Positions 8,548 to 17,266 are shown, counted from the stretch's first letter. The stretch is DNA of 64,000 bases from Betaproteobacteria bacterium (GCA_016195915.1 JACPYS010000026.1:62001-126000); one strand, 5' to 3'. Numbers and translations are program-made. The notes: generated by a model not told the origin, from the sequence alone.

Positions 8548-8793
8548 TCAGACGTTTGACAGTTCCAGGCGCTTTTCTATTCGCTCCAAACGCTTGTCCA
8601 CGGCATCGATGCGCGCATGAACAATGGCATTGTCGCCATGCAAATTGCCAATCTGCCTATGAACGTCCGCGATCTGTGTTTCGATGGATGTCAGACGCAA
8701 TTTCATCGTGCCCACGTCGTCCTTGACCGTGGACAGTTCTCCACGGATCGCCCGCAGTTGTTCGAGAATGAGACTTTCGATGTTATCGGTCAT
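8548..8793 (-). CDS. small coiled-coil protein (81 aa), paralogue of the one at 60999-61223
   Basis: Short soluble protein made almost wholly of heptad-patterned charged helix: leucine or isoleucine recur every three to four residues from LILEQLRAIRGEL to RIDAVDKRLERIEKRLEL. No catalytic motif or membrane segment. It shares the MTD start, the L-LE-LRA-R core, RL-SIE-Q and KRL-RIEKR-EL end with the 74-aa protein at 60999-61223; the difference in length is exactly one heptad. The minus-strand TATAAT at 8819-8814 lies only 20 bases before the ATG, giving a very short leader, and a GGGAG precedes the start. Function unknown; oligomerisation or a scaffold role is a guess. Confidence 0.75.
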   Translation of the reverse strand: MTDNIESLILEQLRAIRGELSTVKDDVGTMKLRLTSIETQIADVHRQIGNLHGDNAIVHARIDAVDKRLERIEKRLELSNV

Positions 8794-8990
8794 GGTTTGT
8801 AGCTCCCATCGAAATTATAAACCTTGAACACGGGCCACGGCATTGCGCGGCATTCCATCTTACGAGTGAACTGAAAATCGCGCGTTGATGTCCTCCATAT
8901 ACTGTGACGGTCAGATCTTTTGTTTGGAACGGCCAATCAAGGCGCATTACTTCCGCCGCGCCTCCGAATCCAGCGGCGCGCGGCCTAGTG

Positions 8991-9032
8991 AAAGTAAACC
9001 GGTTACGCGCCGCCAGCGCAGCTGCTTACTTT
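8991..9032. terminator. possible terminator in the 8794-9041 gap
   Basis: AAAGTAA (8991-8997) pairs exactly with TTACTTT (9026-9032), and a T-run continues to 9035 on the plus strand. A GC-rich segment fills the loop. It lies just past the stop of the Bug gene at 9042. The T-run is on the plus strand, so its direction for the minus-strand gene is doubtful. Nothing else was recognised in 8794-9041 apart from the promoter of the coiled-coil gene. Confidence 0.35.
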
Positions 9033-9041
9033 TTTCATGGT

Positions 9042-9998
9042 TTAGTAGGTGCTCTTGGTGAGATTGAGAGTCTTCAGTAGTGGCACCCAGCGCTCGTACT
9101 CCTGTTTGATGTAGCGCGCAAGGTCATCCGGCGAGCCGCCACGCGGCTCCATTCCCATGGTGCGGGCGCGAGCGATGAAGTCCTCGCGGACAATTACCTG
9201 ATTAACCGCACGGTTCAGTCGGTCGATGGCGGCGGCAGGTGTGCCGGCGGGCGCCACCAGTGTGTACCAGGCATAAGCTTCAACGTCGTAGCCGGACTCC
9301 TTGAAGGTGGGCGCGTTCGGCACCTGCGGCAAACGCTTGCCGTCCATCACGCCGATTACCCGCAGCTTCCCGCTCTGCACATGCGGCAGCGAGGCGGTGA
9401 TCGATGTTCCGTGGATGTCGATCACTCCGCCGAGCAGCGCTTGCAGAGCCGGTGCGTCGCCGTTGAATGGCACGTGAGTCGTCCGGATTCCCGCGATCCT
9501 CTCGAACATCAGCGGCGCCAGGTTGCTGATGATGCCGGCACCGGGCGAGCCCCGGTTGATCTTGTCCGGATTGGCTTTGGCATAGGCAACCATCTCCTGC
9601 AGCGTGTTGAACGGCAGGCTGGTTCGTCCGACGATGATCATCGGCTGATAGCCGATATGCGTGACGGGAGCGAAATCCTTCAGGGGATGGTACGGCAGCT
9701 TGTCAAACAGCACGGTGTTGTTCGCAAGCGTGCTGTTGGTGCCGACGAACACCGTCAGGCCATCGGGCCGGGAGCGCGCCACGTACTCGGCCGCGATGTT
9801 GCCGGACGCACCGGGCCTGTTCTCGACGATGACCTGAAGGCCGCCCTTGCTGACCTCCGACGCGATGAGCCGTACGTACAGATCCGTTCCGCCTCCCGCC
9901 GCGAAAGGCACGACGATGCGCGTGACCGGCTGTGCGGCAGCCGATCCGCACGCCGCCGCCGCCGCGGCAAGCAGCAATCGCACGATGAGCGTTTTCAT
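9042..9998 (-). CDS. Bug/TctC-family periplasmic substrate-binding protein
   Basis: Secreted solute-binding protein, 318 aa. The start is the ATG at 9998 with a GAGGAG eight bases upstream; the longer reading frame back to 10145 has no such site. An Ala-rich signal peptide (RLLLAAAAAACGSAAAQ) precedes the mature signature VTRIVVPFAAGGGTDLYVR. It is clearly a paralogue of the 318-aa protein at 16183-17139: both share NSTLANN, VLFDKLPY, EMVAYAKANP, TTHVP, VQSGKLRV and RARTMGM/RARALGI-type blocks in the same order. It is transcribed away from an SDR gene across a 408-base region that holds a strong plus-strand promoter. Ligand unknown. Confidence 0.9.
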   Translation of the reverse strand: MKTLIVRLLLAAAAAACGSAAAQPVTRIVVPFAAGGGTDLYVRLIASEVSKGGLQVIVENRPGASGNIAAEYVARSRPDGLTVFVGTNSTLANNTVLFDKLPYHPLKDFAPVTHIGYQPMIIVGRTSLPFNTLQEMVAYAKANPDKINRGSPGAGIISNLAPLMFERIAGIRTTHVPFNGDAPALQALLGGVIDIHGTSITASLPHVQSGKLRVIGVMDGKRLPQVPNAPTFKESGYDVEAYAWYTLVAPAGTPAAAIDRLNRAVNQVIVREDFIARARTMGMEPRGGSPDDLARYIKQEYERWVPLLKTLNLTKSTY

Positions 9999-10212
9999 GA
10001 ATGAATCTCCTCTGGAAAAGATGGCGGATGGAACAGTTTCAATGTCGCGTGTCATGCCGGCCCGATTTCCGGGCCCGCCCGCCTCACCCTTCCCGCTCGC
10101 GGATGAAGCGCTGAAAATGGAACGGGTTGCACGCAGCGGTACCACACATTTTAGGCACGGCCTCGCAGGTCGTCAAGGGCTTTGGGTCCTTGGAATGCGC
10201 TTCGGCTCAAAC

Positions 10213-10263
10213 TTGACGTCACCCCTTCGATGGGTATAATGAAACCAGTTCCGAATAATGGAA
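10213..10263 (+). promoter_or_regulatory. strong sigma70 promoter with downstream TTCCG-N5-TGGAA operator
   Basis: TTGACG (10213-10218), 16 bases, TATAAT (10235-10240). Eight bases after the -10 box lies TTCCG-AATAA-TGGAA (10249-10263), which would cover the first transcribed bases. The same layout with the same eight-base spacing is found at 18380-18432. It reads toward the SDR gene and would give a leader of about 160 bases. The remaining part of 9999-10406 contains no gene I can support. Confidence 0.75.
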
Positions 10264-10406
10264 TATCCGGTATGCGGAATGACGTCGCCGTCACGCGGGC
10301 GAAACCGGATGTTTGGCGATGCCGTCGCACAAGCCGGCACTTTTTCCGGGCTCAGCTCAAGGGCGACAACGGCAGTAATGACCCATACAGTCAAGGCGGG
10401 GCGAAT

Positions 10407-11168
10407 ATGTTGAGCGAGTCGCTGCTAGCGGGCAAATTGGCTTTGGTGACCGGCGCTGCCAGCGGTATCGGCCAGGCCATTGCGGTTGCGTATGCCGAGG
10501 CCGGCGCGCGCGTGATTGTCACCGACCTCACCGAGGCCGCCTGCGCGACCACGCTGGCGCGAGTCGGGGTGGCGGGAGGCGAGAGCTGGTCATACGCGCT
10601 GGATGTGACCGATCGCGACGCGTGTTGCGCGCTGGCTGCGACCGTACAGGGCGACATCGGCGATCTCGACATCCTGGTCAATAACGCCGGAGTCATTATC
10701 CGCGAAGGTATCGACAGCCCGCGCGCGCATGTCAATATCCGGCGCGTGATGGACGTCAATCTGTTCGGCACGTTCAATGTGATACACGCCTGGCTGCCGG
10801 CGTTGCGCAAGACGCGCGGCTGCATCATCAATATCGCCTCGGGAGCGGCATTTACCGCGCAGGTCGGAGCGTTGGGCTATTCGGCGTCCAAGGGGGCGGT
10901 GAAAATGCTCACGCAGTCGATGGCGGCCGACCTGGGACCCGATGGTATCCGCGTGAATGCACTTGCGCCCGGCGTGATCGAGACGCCCATGACCGAAGTC
11001 ACGCGGGCCGATCCGGAGCGACTCGGCCGATTCCTGGTGCGCATTCCAGCCGGGCGTCTGGGCAAGCCGGAAGAACTCGCGGGACCCGCAGTGTTCCTCG
11101 CATCCAGGCTCGCGAGTTACGTCAACGGCGTCACCTTGCCGGTCGACGGCGGCAAGCAGGCGATGTAG
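10407..11168 (+). CDS. short-chain dehydrogenase/reductase (SDR)
   Basis: Cytosolic NAD(P)-dependent oxidoreductase of 253 aa, normal classical SDR length. The cofactor motif TGAASGIG lies at residues 15-22, NNAG at about 92-95, and the catalytic residues are Asn118, Ser145 in NIASG, Tyr158 and Lys162 in YSASK. The C-terminal block ends NGVTLPVDGGKQAM. The start is the ATG at 10407, where the SDR fold begins. In-frame ATGs further upstream exist after the promoter, so the long leader is notable. It is convergent with the SnoaL-like gene, only four bases apart. Relatives include gluconate and 3-oxoacyl reductases; substrate not determined, probably a hydroxy acid or acyl-CoA intermediate. Confidence 0.88.
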   Translation: MLSESLLAGKLALVTGAASGIGQAIAVAYAEAGARVIVTDLTEAACATTLARVGVAGGESWSYALDVTDRDACCALAATVQGDIGDLDILVNNAGVIIREGIDSPRAHVNIRRVMDVNLFGTFNVIHAWLPALRKTRGCIINIASGAAFTAQVGALGYSASKGAVKMLTQSMAADLGPDGIRVNALAPGVIETPMTEVTRADPERLGRFLVRIPAGRLGKPEELAGPAVFLASRLASYVNGVTLPVDGGKQAM

Positions 11169-11172
11169 AGCG

Positions 11173-11721
11173 TCAAGCCCGGAAAAATGGTGACTCCTTC
11201 AATAGCGCATAGATCGGGTCGGCCGGCATGCGTTGGCCGACGGGCTTGCGCAGGCCGAATATCTCGTCGTCGGTACCGTCCTGCATCGGCGCCTGGCGGA
11301 TCCAGTCGTACGTGACCGTGCGGGCGGCCACACGCCATTCACCGCCGCGCTTTTCGAAGCGGTCGACATAGCGGCCGCAGAGGAAGGTCTCGCGCAGCTG
11401 GCCCGTCTTGTCCCGCTCGGTCTGGAAGGCCTGAAAATAGCTTTCCACCACGGCGCTCGGGCTGTGCAGTTCGATCAGGATGTTGCCCAGCATGTGTACC
11501 CGCCGGCCACCCTGCTTCAACTTGTTGATCACCTGGTCGACGAAGCCGGTGGCACTGCCGGAGTAGGCGCCGTGGCGGTCGGTTGCGTCGGGCCAGTAGA
11601 CCGAGCGTAGCAGTTTTTTGTCGAGGCGGTCGATGCCGCGGCAGTAGCGGTACATGCAGTCGCGGATCGCTTCCCGGTCGAGCAGCATCTGCAATGCGCT
11701 GGGGTCATCCATGGCTTTCAT
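11173..11721 (-). CDS. SnoaL-like (NTF2-fold) protein
   Basis: Protein of 182 aa with the SnoaL-like/nuclear transport factor 2 fold seen in ring-hydroxylating dioxygenase small subunits, ketosteroid isomerase-like enzymes and lyases. Seen features are LLDREAIRDCMYRYCRGIDRLD, the YWPDATDRHG loop and the RYVDRFEKRGGEWRVAARTV beta segment with W-I-R after it. The start is the ATG at 11721, with AGGAGG six bases upstream; an upstream in-frame start would only add a basic tail. It follows the CoA-transferase by 32 bases and is probably in the same transcript. The family is common in aromatic and steroid catabolic clusters, but its reaction here cannot be given. Confidence 0.82.
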   Translation of the reverse strand: MKAMDDPSALQMLLDREAIRDCMYRYCRGIDRLDKKLLRSVYWPDATDRHGAYSGSATGFVDQVINKLKQGGRRVHMLGNILIELHSPSAVVESYFQAFQTERDKTGQLRETFLCGRYVDRFEKRGGEWRVAARTVTYDWIRQAPMQDGTDDEIFGLRKPVGQRMPADPIYALLKESPFFRA

Positions 11722-11753
11722 GCGTTGCCTCCTGGTGGATTTCCGTTTCGGAG

Positions 11754-13001
11754 TCAGATCGCGCATTGTCCGCGCAGCTCCTCCAGGCGCTTCCCGTCGT
11801 AGCCGAGCATGATAGACAGCACTTCGGCAGTATGCTCGCCCAGGGCGGGCGGACGCAGCCGATACTGGATCGGGGTTTCGGAATACCTGATCGGATTCGC
11901 CAGCAACGGCATGGCAGCGCGCTGCGGATGCGCAATCTCGACAACCATCCGGCGTTCCTCCACCTGAGGGTCGGCGAACACCTCGTTCAGTTCGTTCACC
12001 GGGCCGCAGGGCACGCCGGCCGCCCCGATGGCGTCTATCCAGTGCTGCTTTGGCCGGCTCCTGAAAATCGGCATGAGTATGTCATTCAGCGCGCCTCGGT
12101 TCCGGATGCGCGCCCGGTTGGTCGCAAAGCGCTCGGTCCTGGCGATATCCGGTACGCCCAGCGTGGCGGCCAGGCGCGCGAACTGCGGGTCGTTGCCGAC
12201 CACGAGCATCATGGGCCCGTCCTGGCACTGAAACATCTGCGACGGAGAACCGGTGGGCGACACCGTGCCGCAGCGTTTCGGCATTTCGCCGGATACGAGG
12301 TAGCCCACGCCCACGTGCGAAAGCGACGCAACCTGCGAATCGAGAAGGGCGAGGTCAATGTGCTGCCCCTCGCCGGATACCACGTCGCGGTGCTCCAGCG
12401 CGGCGAGCACGGCGATCGATGCATACATGCCCGCCATGAGGTCCGAAACGATCAGGCCGACCTTCTGGGGTCCGCCGCCGGGGGCTTCATCGGGATGGCC
12501 GGTGATCGCCATCAGGCCCGCCATGCCCTGGAAAATCGAGTCGTAGCCGGGAAGATAGCGGTACGGGCCGGTTTGGCCGAAACCCGTGATGGAGCAATAG
12601 ATCAGGCGCGGGTTGGTGGCGCCGAGCGACGCGTAGTCGAGGCCGTAGCGCTCCAGGTCGCCAACCTTGTAGTTCTCGATCAGAATGTCGCAGGACTTCA
12701 CCAGTTCCCTGATGACCTCCTGTCCGGCGGACTTGGAGATATCGATCGTCACCGATTTCTTGTTGCGATTGGCGCTCAGAAAAAAGCCTGTTTCGCCGGT
12801 CTCGTGGCCATGGTCGTCGCGCAAGAACGGCGGGCCCAGGCGGCGCGCGTCGTCGCCGCTCCCGGGGCGTTCGACCTTGATCACCTCGGCGCCGAGATCG
12901 GCGAGCATCTGCCCGGCCCAGGGGCCCGCGAAGACACGGCTCAGGTCGAGTACGCGGATATGCGACAGGCAGCCTTTCGCGGGCTTGGAAGAAGTAGTCA
13001 C
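11754..13001 (-). CDS. class III (CaiB/BaiF) CoA-transferase
   Basis: Predicted cytosolic CoA-transferase, 415 aa. Motifs include IRVLDLSRVFAGPWAGQMLA, DLGAEVIKVERPGSGDD, NRNKKSVTIDI, the GFGQTGPY loop, PGYDSIFQGMAG and the catalytic aspartate Asp187 in GLIVSDLMAGMYA. It is about as distant from the CoA-transferase at 1043-2299 as typical family members are, so it is probably specific for another acid. It has its own minus-strand promoter (see 13020-13064) and is followed by the SnoaL-like gene. It would activate an acid imported by one of the nearby Bug proteins by transfer from succinyl- or acetyl-CoA; this role is inferred. Confidence 0.88.
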   Translation of the reverse strand: MTTSSKPAKGCLSHIRVLDLSRVFAGPWAGQMLADLGAEVIKVERPGSGDDARRLGPPFLRDDHGHETGETGFFLSANRNKKSVTIDISKSAGQEVIRELVKSCDILIENYKVGDLERYGLDYASLGATNPRLIYCSITGFGQTGPYRYLPGYDSIFQGMAGLMAITGHPDEAPGGGPQKVGLIVSDLMAGMYASIAVLAALEHRDVVSGEGQHIDLALLDSQVASLSHVGVGYLVSGEMPKRCGTVSPTGSPSQMFQCQDGPMMLVVGNDPQFARLAATLGVPDIARTERFATNRARIRNRGALNDILMPIFRSRPKQHWIDAIGAAGVPCGPVNELNEVFADPQVEERRMVVEIAHPQRAAMPLLANPIRYSETPIQYRLRPPALGEHTAEVLSIMLGYDGKRLEELRGQCAI

Positions 13002-13019
13002 CGGGGAGTTCCATCAAAC

Positions 13020-13064
13020 GGAATAGGTTCCAAATATGCTAAGCGATCGCGCCCGCACCGTCAA
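13020..13064 (-). promoter_or_regulatory. promoter and GGAA-N4-TTCC operator for the CoA-transferase/SnoaL operon
   Basis: Read on the minus strand: TTGACG (13064-13059), 17 bases, TAGCAT (13041-13036), then after four bases the palindrome-like GGAACCTATTCC (13031-13020), which would overlap the transcription start. Related GGAAT..ATT(C/T)C elements occur at 26271-26282 and 26393-26404 in the promoters of the thiolase and acyl-CoA dehydrogenase operons. Confidence 0.6.
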
Positions 13065-13144
13065 GGCTTCGGCACGGTACTGCCCCCCGGAATCAGCCTC
13101 GGAAGGCCCCATCTGCGCGTTGCATCGGCTGGTCATTGCGAGGC

Positions 13145-13927
13145 TCAACGCGCCAGCCAACCCCCATCCATTGACAGCGCAGCGCCCCGAATCTCCGATG
13201 CCGCGGCTGAACACAGGAAGGCGACCAATTCGGCCACTTGCTCCGGCGCGACGGCACGGCCAGACGGCATGTCGCGCGCGGCCACCCGCCGCTGGGCTTC
13301 TTCACGGCTGATGTTGTCGCGCTGTGCCAGGTCCTTCGCGATCTTGTAGAAGATGCGCGTAGACACGTGGCCGGGACAAACCGCATTACAGGTTATTCCC
13401 GACGCGGCGGTCTCGAGCGCAACCGCCTTGCTGAGCCCGACCAGGCCGTGTTTGGAGGCGACATAGCTCGATCGGTCGCTGCCGCCAGCGAGTCCGTAAA
13501 TGGACGCAATGTTGACGATGCGCCCCCAGTTGCGCTCGCGCATCTGCGGCAGCACGCTGCGTATGGTGTGAAACGCGGCACTCAGATTCAGCGCCAGGAC
13601 GGCATCCCACTTCTCCGGCGGGTGTTCCTCGATAGGACTCTTGTGCTGTGTTCCGGCGTTATTGACCAGGATGTCGACGTGCCCGAACTCGCGTGTGGCG
13701 TCCTTGATCAGGCCGGCCGCCTCGGAGCCTATCGACAGATCGGCCGCGCCATAGGCTACCGTGACGCCATGTTCCCGGGCGAGCTCGCGGCGCAGCGCCT
13801 CGATGTGCGCAGCATCGCCAAAACCATTCAGCATGATAGATGCCTTGCGGCTTGCCAGCACGCGTGCGATGGCCAGTCCGATTCCGTCCGTGGAACCGGT
13901 GATCACAGCAACTTTTCCTTCGAGCAT
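13145..13927 (-). CDS. 3-hydroxybutyrate dehydrogenase-like SDR
   Basis: Classical SDR of 260 aa that matches D-3-hydroxybutyrate dehydrogenases in length and motifs. TGSTDGIG lies at residues 10-17, NNAG at 89-92; the catalytic residues are Ser142 in NIASIYG, Tyr155 and Lys159 in YVASK. NAVCPGHVSTRIF and the late segment DMPSGRAVAPEQVAELVAFL resemble the substrate-loop and tail of that group. The ATG at 13927 has AAGGA five bases upstream and places the cofactor motif normally. It follows the ADP-forming synthetase gene by about 80 bases on the same strand. The likely role is oxidation of a 3-hydroxy acid; exact specificity is inferred. Confidence 0.83.
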   Translation of the reverse strand: MLEGKVAVITGSTDGIGLAIARVLASRKASIMLNGFGDAAHIEALRRELAREHGVTVAYGAADLSIGSEAAGLIKDATREFGHVDILVNNAGTQHKSPIEEHPPEKWDAVLALNLSAAFHTIRSVLPQMRERNWGRIVNIASIYGLAGGSDRSSYVASKHGLVGLSKAVALETAASGITCNAVCPGHVSTRIFYKIAKDLAQRDNISREEAQRRVAARDMPSGRAVAPEQVAELVAFLCSAAASEIRGAALSMDGGWLAR

Positions 13928-14006
13928 CGTGATCCTTCGATCGAGGTGCAATCTGCGGCAGGCGGCGGCAAGAGCATCTGTTTGCGAAACAGCGGCTGCC
14001 GCCGTG

Positions 14007-16154
14007 TCAGGCGCTTCGGCGTTTCACGATGAGCGCATCGACCGCCACGATGCGCGAACCGGCGCAGATGAGCGGATTGACATCGAATTCCGCGATCCGC
14101 TCCCGCTGGTCAGCCGCAAACTCTGACAGCCGCGCAATCACCTCGGCCAACTTGGGCTGGTCGACGGGCTCCGACCCGCGGAAACCCTCGAGCACACGGC
14201 GGCCCCTCAGGCGCTGCAACATCGCGAGCGCCTCGCTCGCGCTGACGGGCGCCGGGCTCAGCACGGTGTCCTTCATCAACTCGACGAATATGCCTCCGAG
14301 GCCGACGACGATCATCGGCCCGAACTGCGCATCGATCCGGGCCCCGACCATGATCTCGGTGCCCGCCGGAACCATCGGTTGAACCAGCACGCCGGCAATG
14401 CGCGGTTTGGGTTCGACCTTCATTGCATTGGCAAACACGGCTTCGAATCCCGCCCGGACCTGGGCTGGCGATTCGAGTTGGAGCCTCACCACCCCCGCCT
14501 CTGTCTTGTGCGGGATATCCGGTGATTCGACTTTCAGCGCCACCGGCGCGCCGAAGGCCTGCGCGGCCTCGACCGCGGCTTGCGCCGATTGCACCAGGCG
14601 ATCTTCGACGATCGCTATCCCGTAGGCGGCCAGCACTTGTTTGGAATCGCGCTCGCTCAGTACCGGTTCTGTTGCCGCGTCTATCAGGCTGGCCGCCGCT
14701 GCCGCCGCAGATTGCGGCGCGATCCGATCGTGACGGCGCAGACCGGCCTCCTTGCTGTCTGCGAGCTGATGCCAGTGTTTGATCGCTGCAAGGCAGTGAC
14801 TCATCGACCTGAACATGGCGACGTGCTCGCTCAGTTCGGTCTCCAAGGCGCCAGGGCCTTCGAGGTACTGCGTCAGCCAAACGCTGCAGGCTATCTTGCC
14901 GTGCCGCGCGGCGGCCTGATCCAGCACGCTGACTCGCGATGTGCCCGCCGCGTACGCGAACATGTGCGGCATCACCAGCGCGCCGTAGTTTGGATCCGCG
15001 AGCAGCGCATCGAAGCAGTCGTACAGGTGCTCCGGCGTGGACAAGACCTGTGCCGTGACGTCGCAGGGGTTACCCACCGTTCCGAACTCCGGAATGATGC
15101 GTTCCAGCACCGCCACGGTGGCGGCCGCCGGCTGCGGCAGATCGATCCCATGGGCCTCCGCCTTGTCCGCGAGCATGATGCAGGCACCGCCCGAAACGGC
15201 TGCGATCGCGATTCCCCGGGCCCTCGGTGGCGGCGCCTTGGCGAAAAAAACGGCGGTCTCGATCAGGGCTTCGAACTCATCGACCATCACCGCGCCGGCA
15301 CGCTCGAACGCAGCACGATAGGCAGCTTGCGATCCCGCGACCGATCCCGTGTGGGAGACTGCGGCCTGCGCGCCTCTCTCGCTGTTTGCAATCTTGTGCA
15401 CGACGAGCGGCTTGCCCGCCCTGCGGCACAGCTCGGCAGCCTGCATCATGCGCATCGGATCGGCCATTCCCTCGAACAGGCAGGCAACGGCCCGACAGGC
15501 CGGGTCTTCGGCGAGGTAGGCGACCTGGTCGGCAGCGTCGACGTCGCAGGCGTTCCCGGACGTCAACATGTGGCTGAACGAGACGCCGTGCTCCATCGCC
15601 TGGACGAGAGCGGCTCCGACCGCGCCCGATTGGCTTACGAGCCCGATGGCGCCGGCGCGCGGCGCGCCGTGGAACGACGCACTGCCGAAGGTGCCGAGCA
15701 TGCCCAGGCCGTAATTCATCATGCCGACACAGTTGGGCCCGACGATGCGCAGGTCCGCCGCGTTCGCGAGTTCGACAAGCCGGGCCTGCTGTCGCGCGCG
15801 ATCCGGCTTGCCGGTCTCCGAGTAGCCGGAAGAAAAAATGACGACGCCGCCAACGCCGCGTCTCGCGCATTCGGTTACCAGCGCCTCCACGCCCTCGCGC
15901 GGGACCGCGATGAACACGCAGTCCGGAGTTTCGGGCAAGTCCGAAATCGATGCATAGCAAACCGCGTCGCCTATGCGGTCGTACTTGGCATTGACCGGAT
16001 AGACCGGACCCGCGTAGCCGCCTTTGGAGACGATATTGGCGAAGGTGATCGAGCCGAATGCGGCTGGGTTCTTGGAGACCCCGACGACGGCGATGCTGCG
16101 CGGCGCGAAGGCCCGCACGAGCTGGTCCCGGCGATAAACTTCTCGTGACTTCAC
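14007..16154 (-). CDS. ADP-forming acyl-CoA synthetase (fused CoA-binding and ATP-grasp)
   Basis: Cytosolic acid-thiol ligase of 715 aa that would make an acyl-CoA from acid, CoA and ATP with release of ADP and phosphate. The N-terminal CoA-binding domain starts SIAVVGVSKNPAAFGSIT; a succinyl-CoA-ligase-like domain follows with IGLVSQSGAVG and the phosphorylated histidine, His268, in AAVSHTGSVAGS. The C-terminal ATP-grasp domain holds ALKVESPDIPHKTEAGVV, GVLVQPM and FDVNPL. I chose the GTG at 16154: AAGGAG lies nine bases before it, whereas the TTG at 16163 directly abuts the AAGGAG and cannot use it. It lies 28 bases after a Bug gene in an apparent operon. The acid is unknown. Confidence 0.87.
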   Translation of the reverse strand: MKSREVYRRDQLVRAFAPRSIAVVGVSKNPAAFGSITFANIVSKGGYAGPVYPVNAKYDRIGDAVCYASISDLPETPDCVFIAVPREGVEALVTECARRGVGGVVIFSSGYSETGKPDRARQQARLVELANAADLRIVGPNCVGMMNYGLGMLGTFGSASFHGAPRAGAIGLVSQSGAVGAALVQAMEHGVSFSHMLTSGNACDVDAADQVAYLAEDPACRAVACLFEGMADPMRMMQAAELCRRAGKPLVVHKIANSERGAQAAVSHTGSVAGSQAAYRAAFERAGAVMVDEFEALIETAVFFAKAPPPRARGIAIAAVSGGACIMLADKAEAHGIDLPQPAAATVAVLERIIPEFGTVGNPCDVTAQVLSTPEHLYDCFDALLADPNYGALVMPHMFAYAAGTSRVSVLDQAAARHGKIACSVWLTQYLEGPGALETELSEHVAMFRSMSHCLAAIKHWHQLADSKEAGLRRHDRIAPQSAAAAAASLIDAATEPVLSERDSKQVLAAYGIAIVEDRLVQSAQAAVEAAQAFGAPVALKVESPDIPHKTEAGVVRLQLESPAQVRAGFEAVFANAMKVEPKPRIAGVLVQPMVPAGTEIMVGARIDAQFGPMIVVGLGGIFVELMKDTVLSPAPVSASEALAMLQRLRGRRVLEGFRGSEPVDQPKLAEVIARLSEFAADQRERIAEFDVNPLICAGSRIVAVDALIVKRRSA

Positions 16155-16182
16155 GAACCACAACTCCTTGCCGGGCGGGCTG

Positions 16183-17139
16183 TCAGGATGTGCCCTTCAG
16201 ACCGAGCTCCCTGATCAAAGGAGCCCAGCGATCGTATTCTGACTTGATGAAGCGGGTCAGGTCCGCAGGTGATCCCCCGCGCACTTCGATGCCCAATGCC
16301 CGCGCGCGCGCGACGAAACTGTCCTGGTTGAGAATCCGATTCACGTCGCGGTTGAGCCTTTCAACGGTGGCGGCGGGTGTTCCGGCGGGCGCCACGAGGC
16401 AGTACCAGACATAGGCCTCGACGTTGTAGCCCGCTTCCTTGAAGGTCGGCACATCGGGGAGTTGCGCGAGGCGCTTGTTGTCGAAGACGCCGAGCACGCG
16501 CAGCTTGCCGCTTTGCACATTCGGCAGCGTCAGCGTGATCGCGCCGACATAGACATCGACGGTTCCGCTCAATAGACCCTGGATCGCCGCGGTATCGCCG
16601 GTGTAGGGGACGTGCGTGGTCGAGATGCCGGCCGTCTTGTCGAACAGCACGCCGGCGAGATTGGTGATGTTGCCGGCGCCGACCGATGCGCGGTTGATCT
16701 TGCCCGGATTGGCCTTCGCGTAGGCGACCATTTCCGTCAGCGTCTTGTACGGCAGGTCGGCGCGCGCGATCAGAATGCTCGGATAGTAGGCGATATTGGT
16801 AACCGAGGTGAAATCCTTGAACGGATCGTAGGGCAGTTTGTCGAACAGAACCGCATTATTGGCGAGCGTGCTGTTCGAACCCGTGAACAGTGTGGTGCCG
16901 TCCGGCTTGGACTTGACGACATATTCGGCTCCGATGATGCCGGAGGCGCCAGGCTTGTTCTCCACGATCGTCTGTGTGCCGGCTTTGGAGAGTTCCGAGG
17001 CGATCATCCGGACATAGACGTCGGTGGCGCCACCCGCGTTGAATGGCACCACGATGCGCGTCACCTGCTGGGCGGTAGCGAGAGAACCGCAACAGATCGT
17101 TGCCGCGGCGAAAATAGCCAGTAACGGTTTCATATTCAT
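16183..17139 (-). CDS. Bug/TctC-family periplasmic substrate-binding protein
   Basis: Secreted solute-binding protein, 318 aa, with a signal peptide (LLAIFAAATICCGSLATAQ) and mature start VTRIVVPFNAGGATDVYVR. The ATG at 17139 has GGAG nine bases upstream; a second ATG six bases later is possible. It is closely related, block by block and in length, to the protein at 9042-9998, which suggests a duplication inside this island. It precedes the ADP-forming synthetase by 28 bases, so uptake and activation of one acid may be co-produced. The ligand is not known. Confidence 0.9.
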   Translation of the reverse strand: MNMKPLLAIFAAATICCGSLATAQQVTRIVVPFNAGGATDVYVRMIASELSKAGTQTIVENKPGASGIIGAEYVVKSKPDGTTLFTGSNSTLANNAVLFDKLPYDPFKDFTSVTNIAYYPSILIARADLPYKTLTEMVAYAKANPGKINRASVGAGNITNLAGVLFDKTAGISTTHVPYTGDTAAIQGLLSGTVDVYVGAITLTLPNVQSGKLRVLGVFDNKRLAQLPDVPTFKEAGYNVEAYVWYCLVAPAGTPAATVERLNRDVNRILNQDSFVARARALGIEVRGGSPADLTRFIKSEYDRWAPLIRELGLKGTS

Positions 17140-17266
17140 GATGCTGGTCTCCGGTTCGAAATGCACATGGGTCTTTCTTCAGGGTTGAAATAGCTGTCGC
17201 AGATTTTGAAGCGCAGTTCGTAGGCGGGCGTATCTCGGTGGAGCCACCGCTCCCATCCGATCTGGC

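Noticed and set aside
14580-16148. Plus-strand open frame of 522 codons
   Set aside because: Antisense to the ADP-forming acyl-CoA synthetase, whose CoA-binding, His and ATP-grasp motifs are clear.
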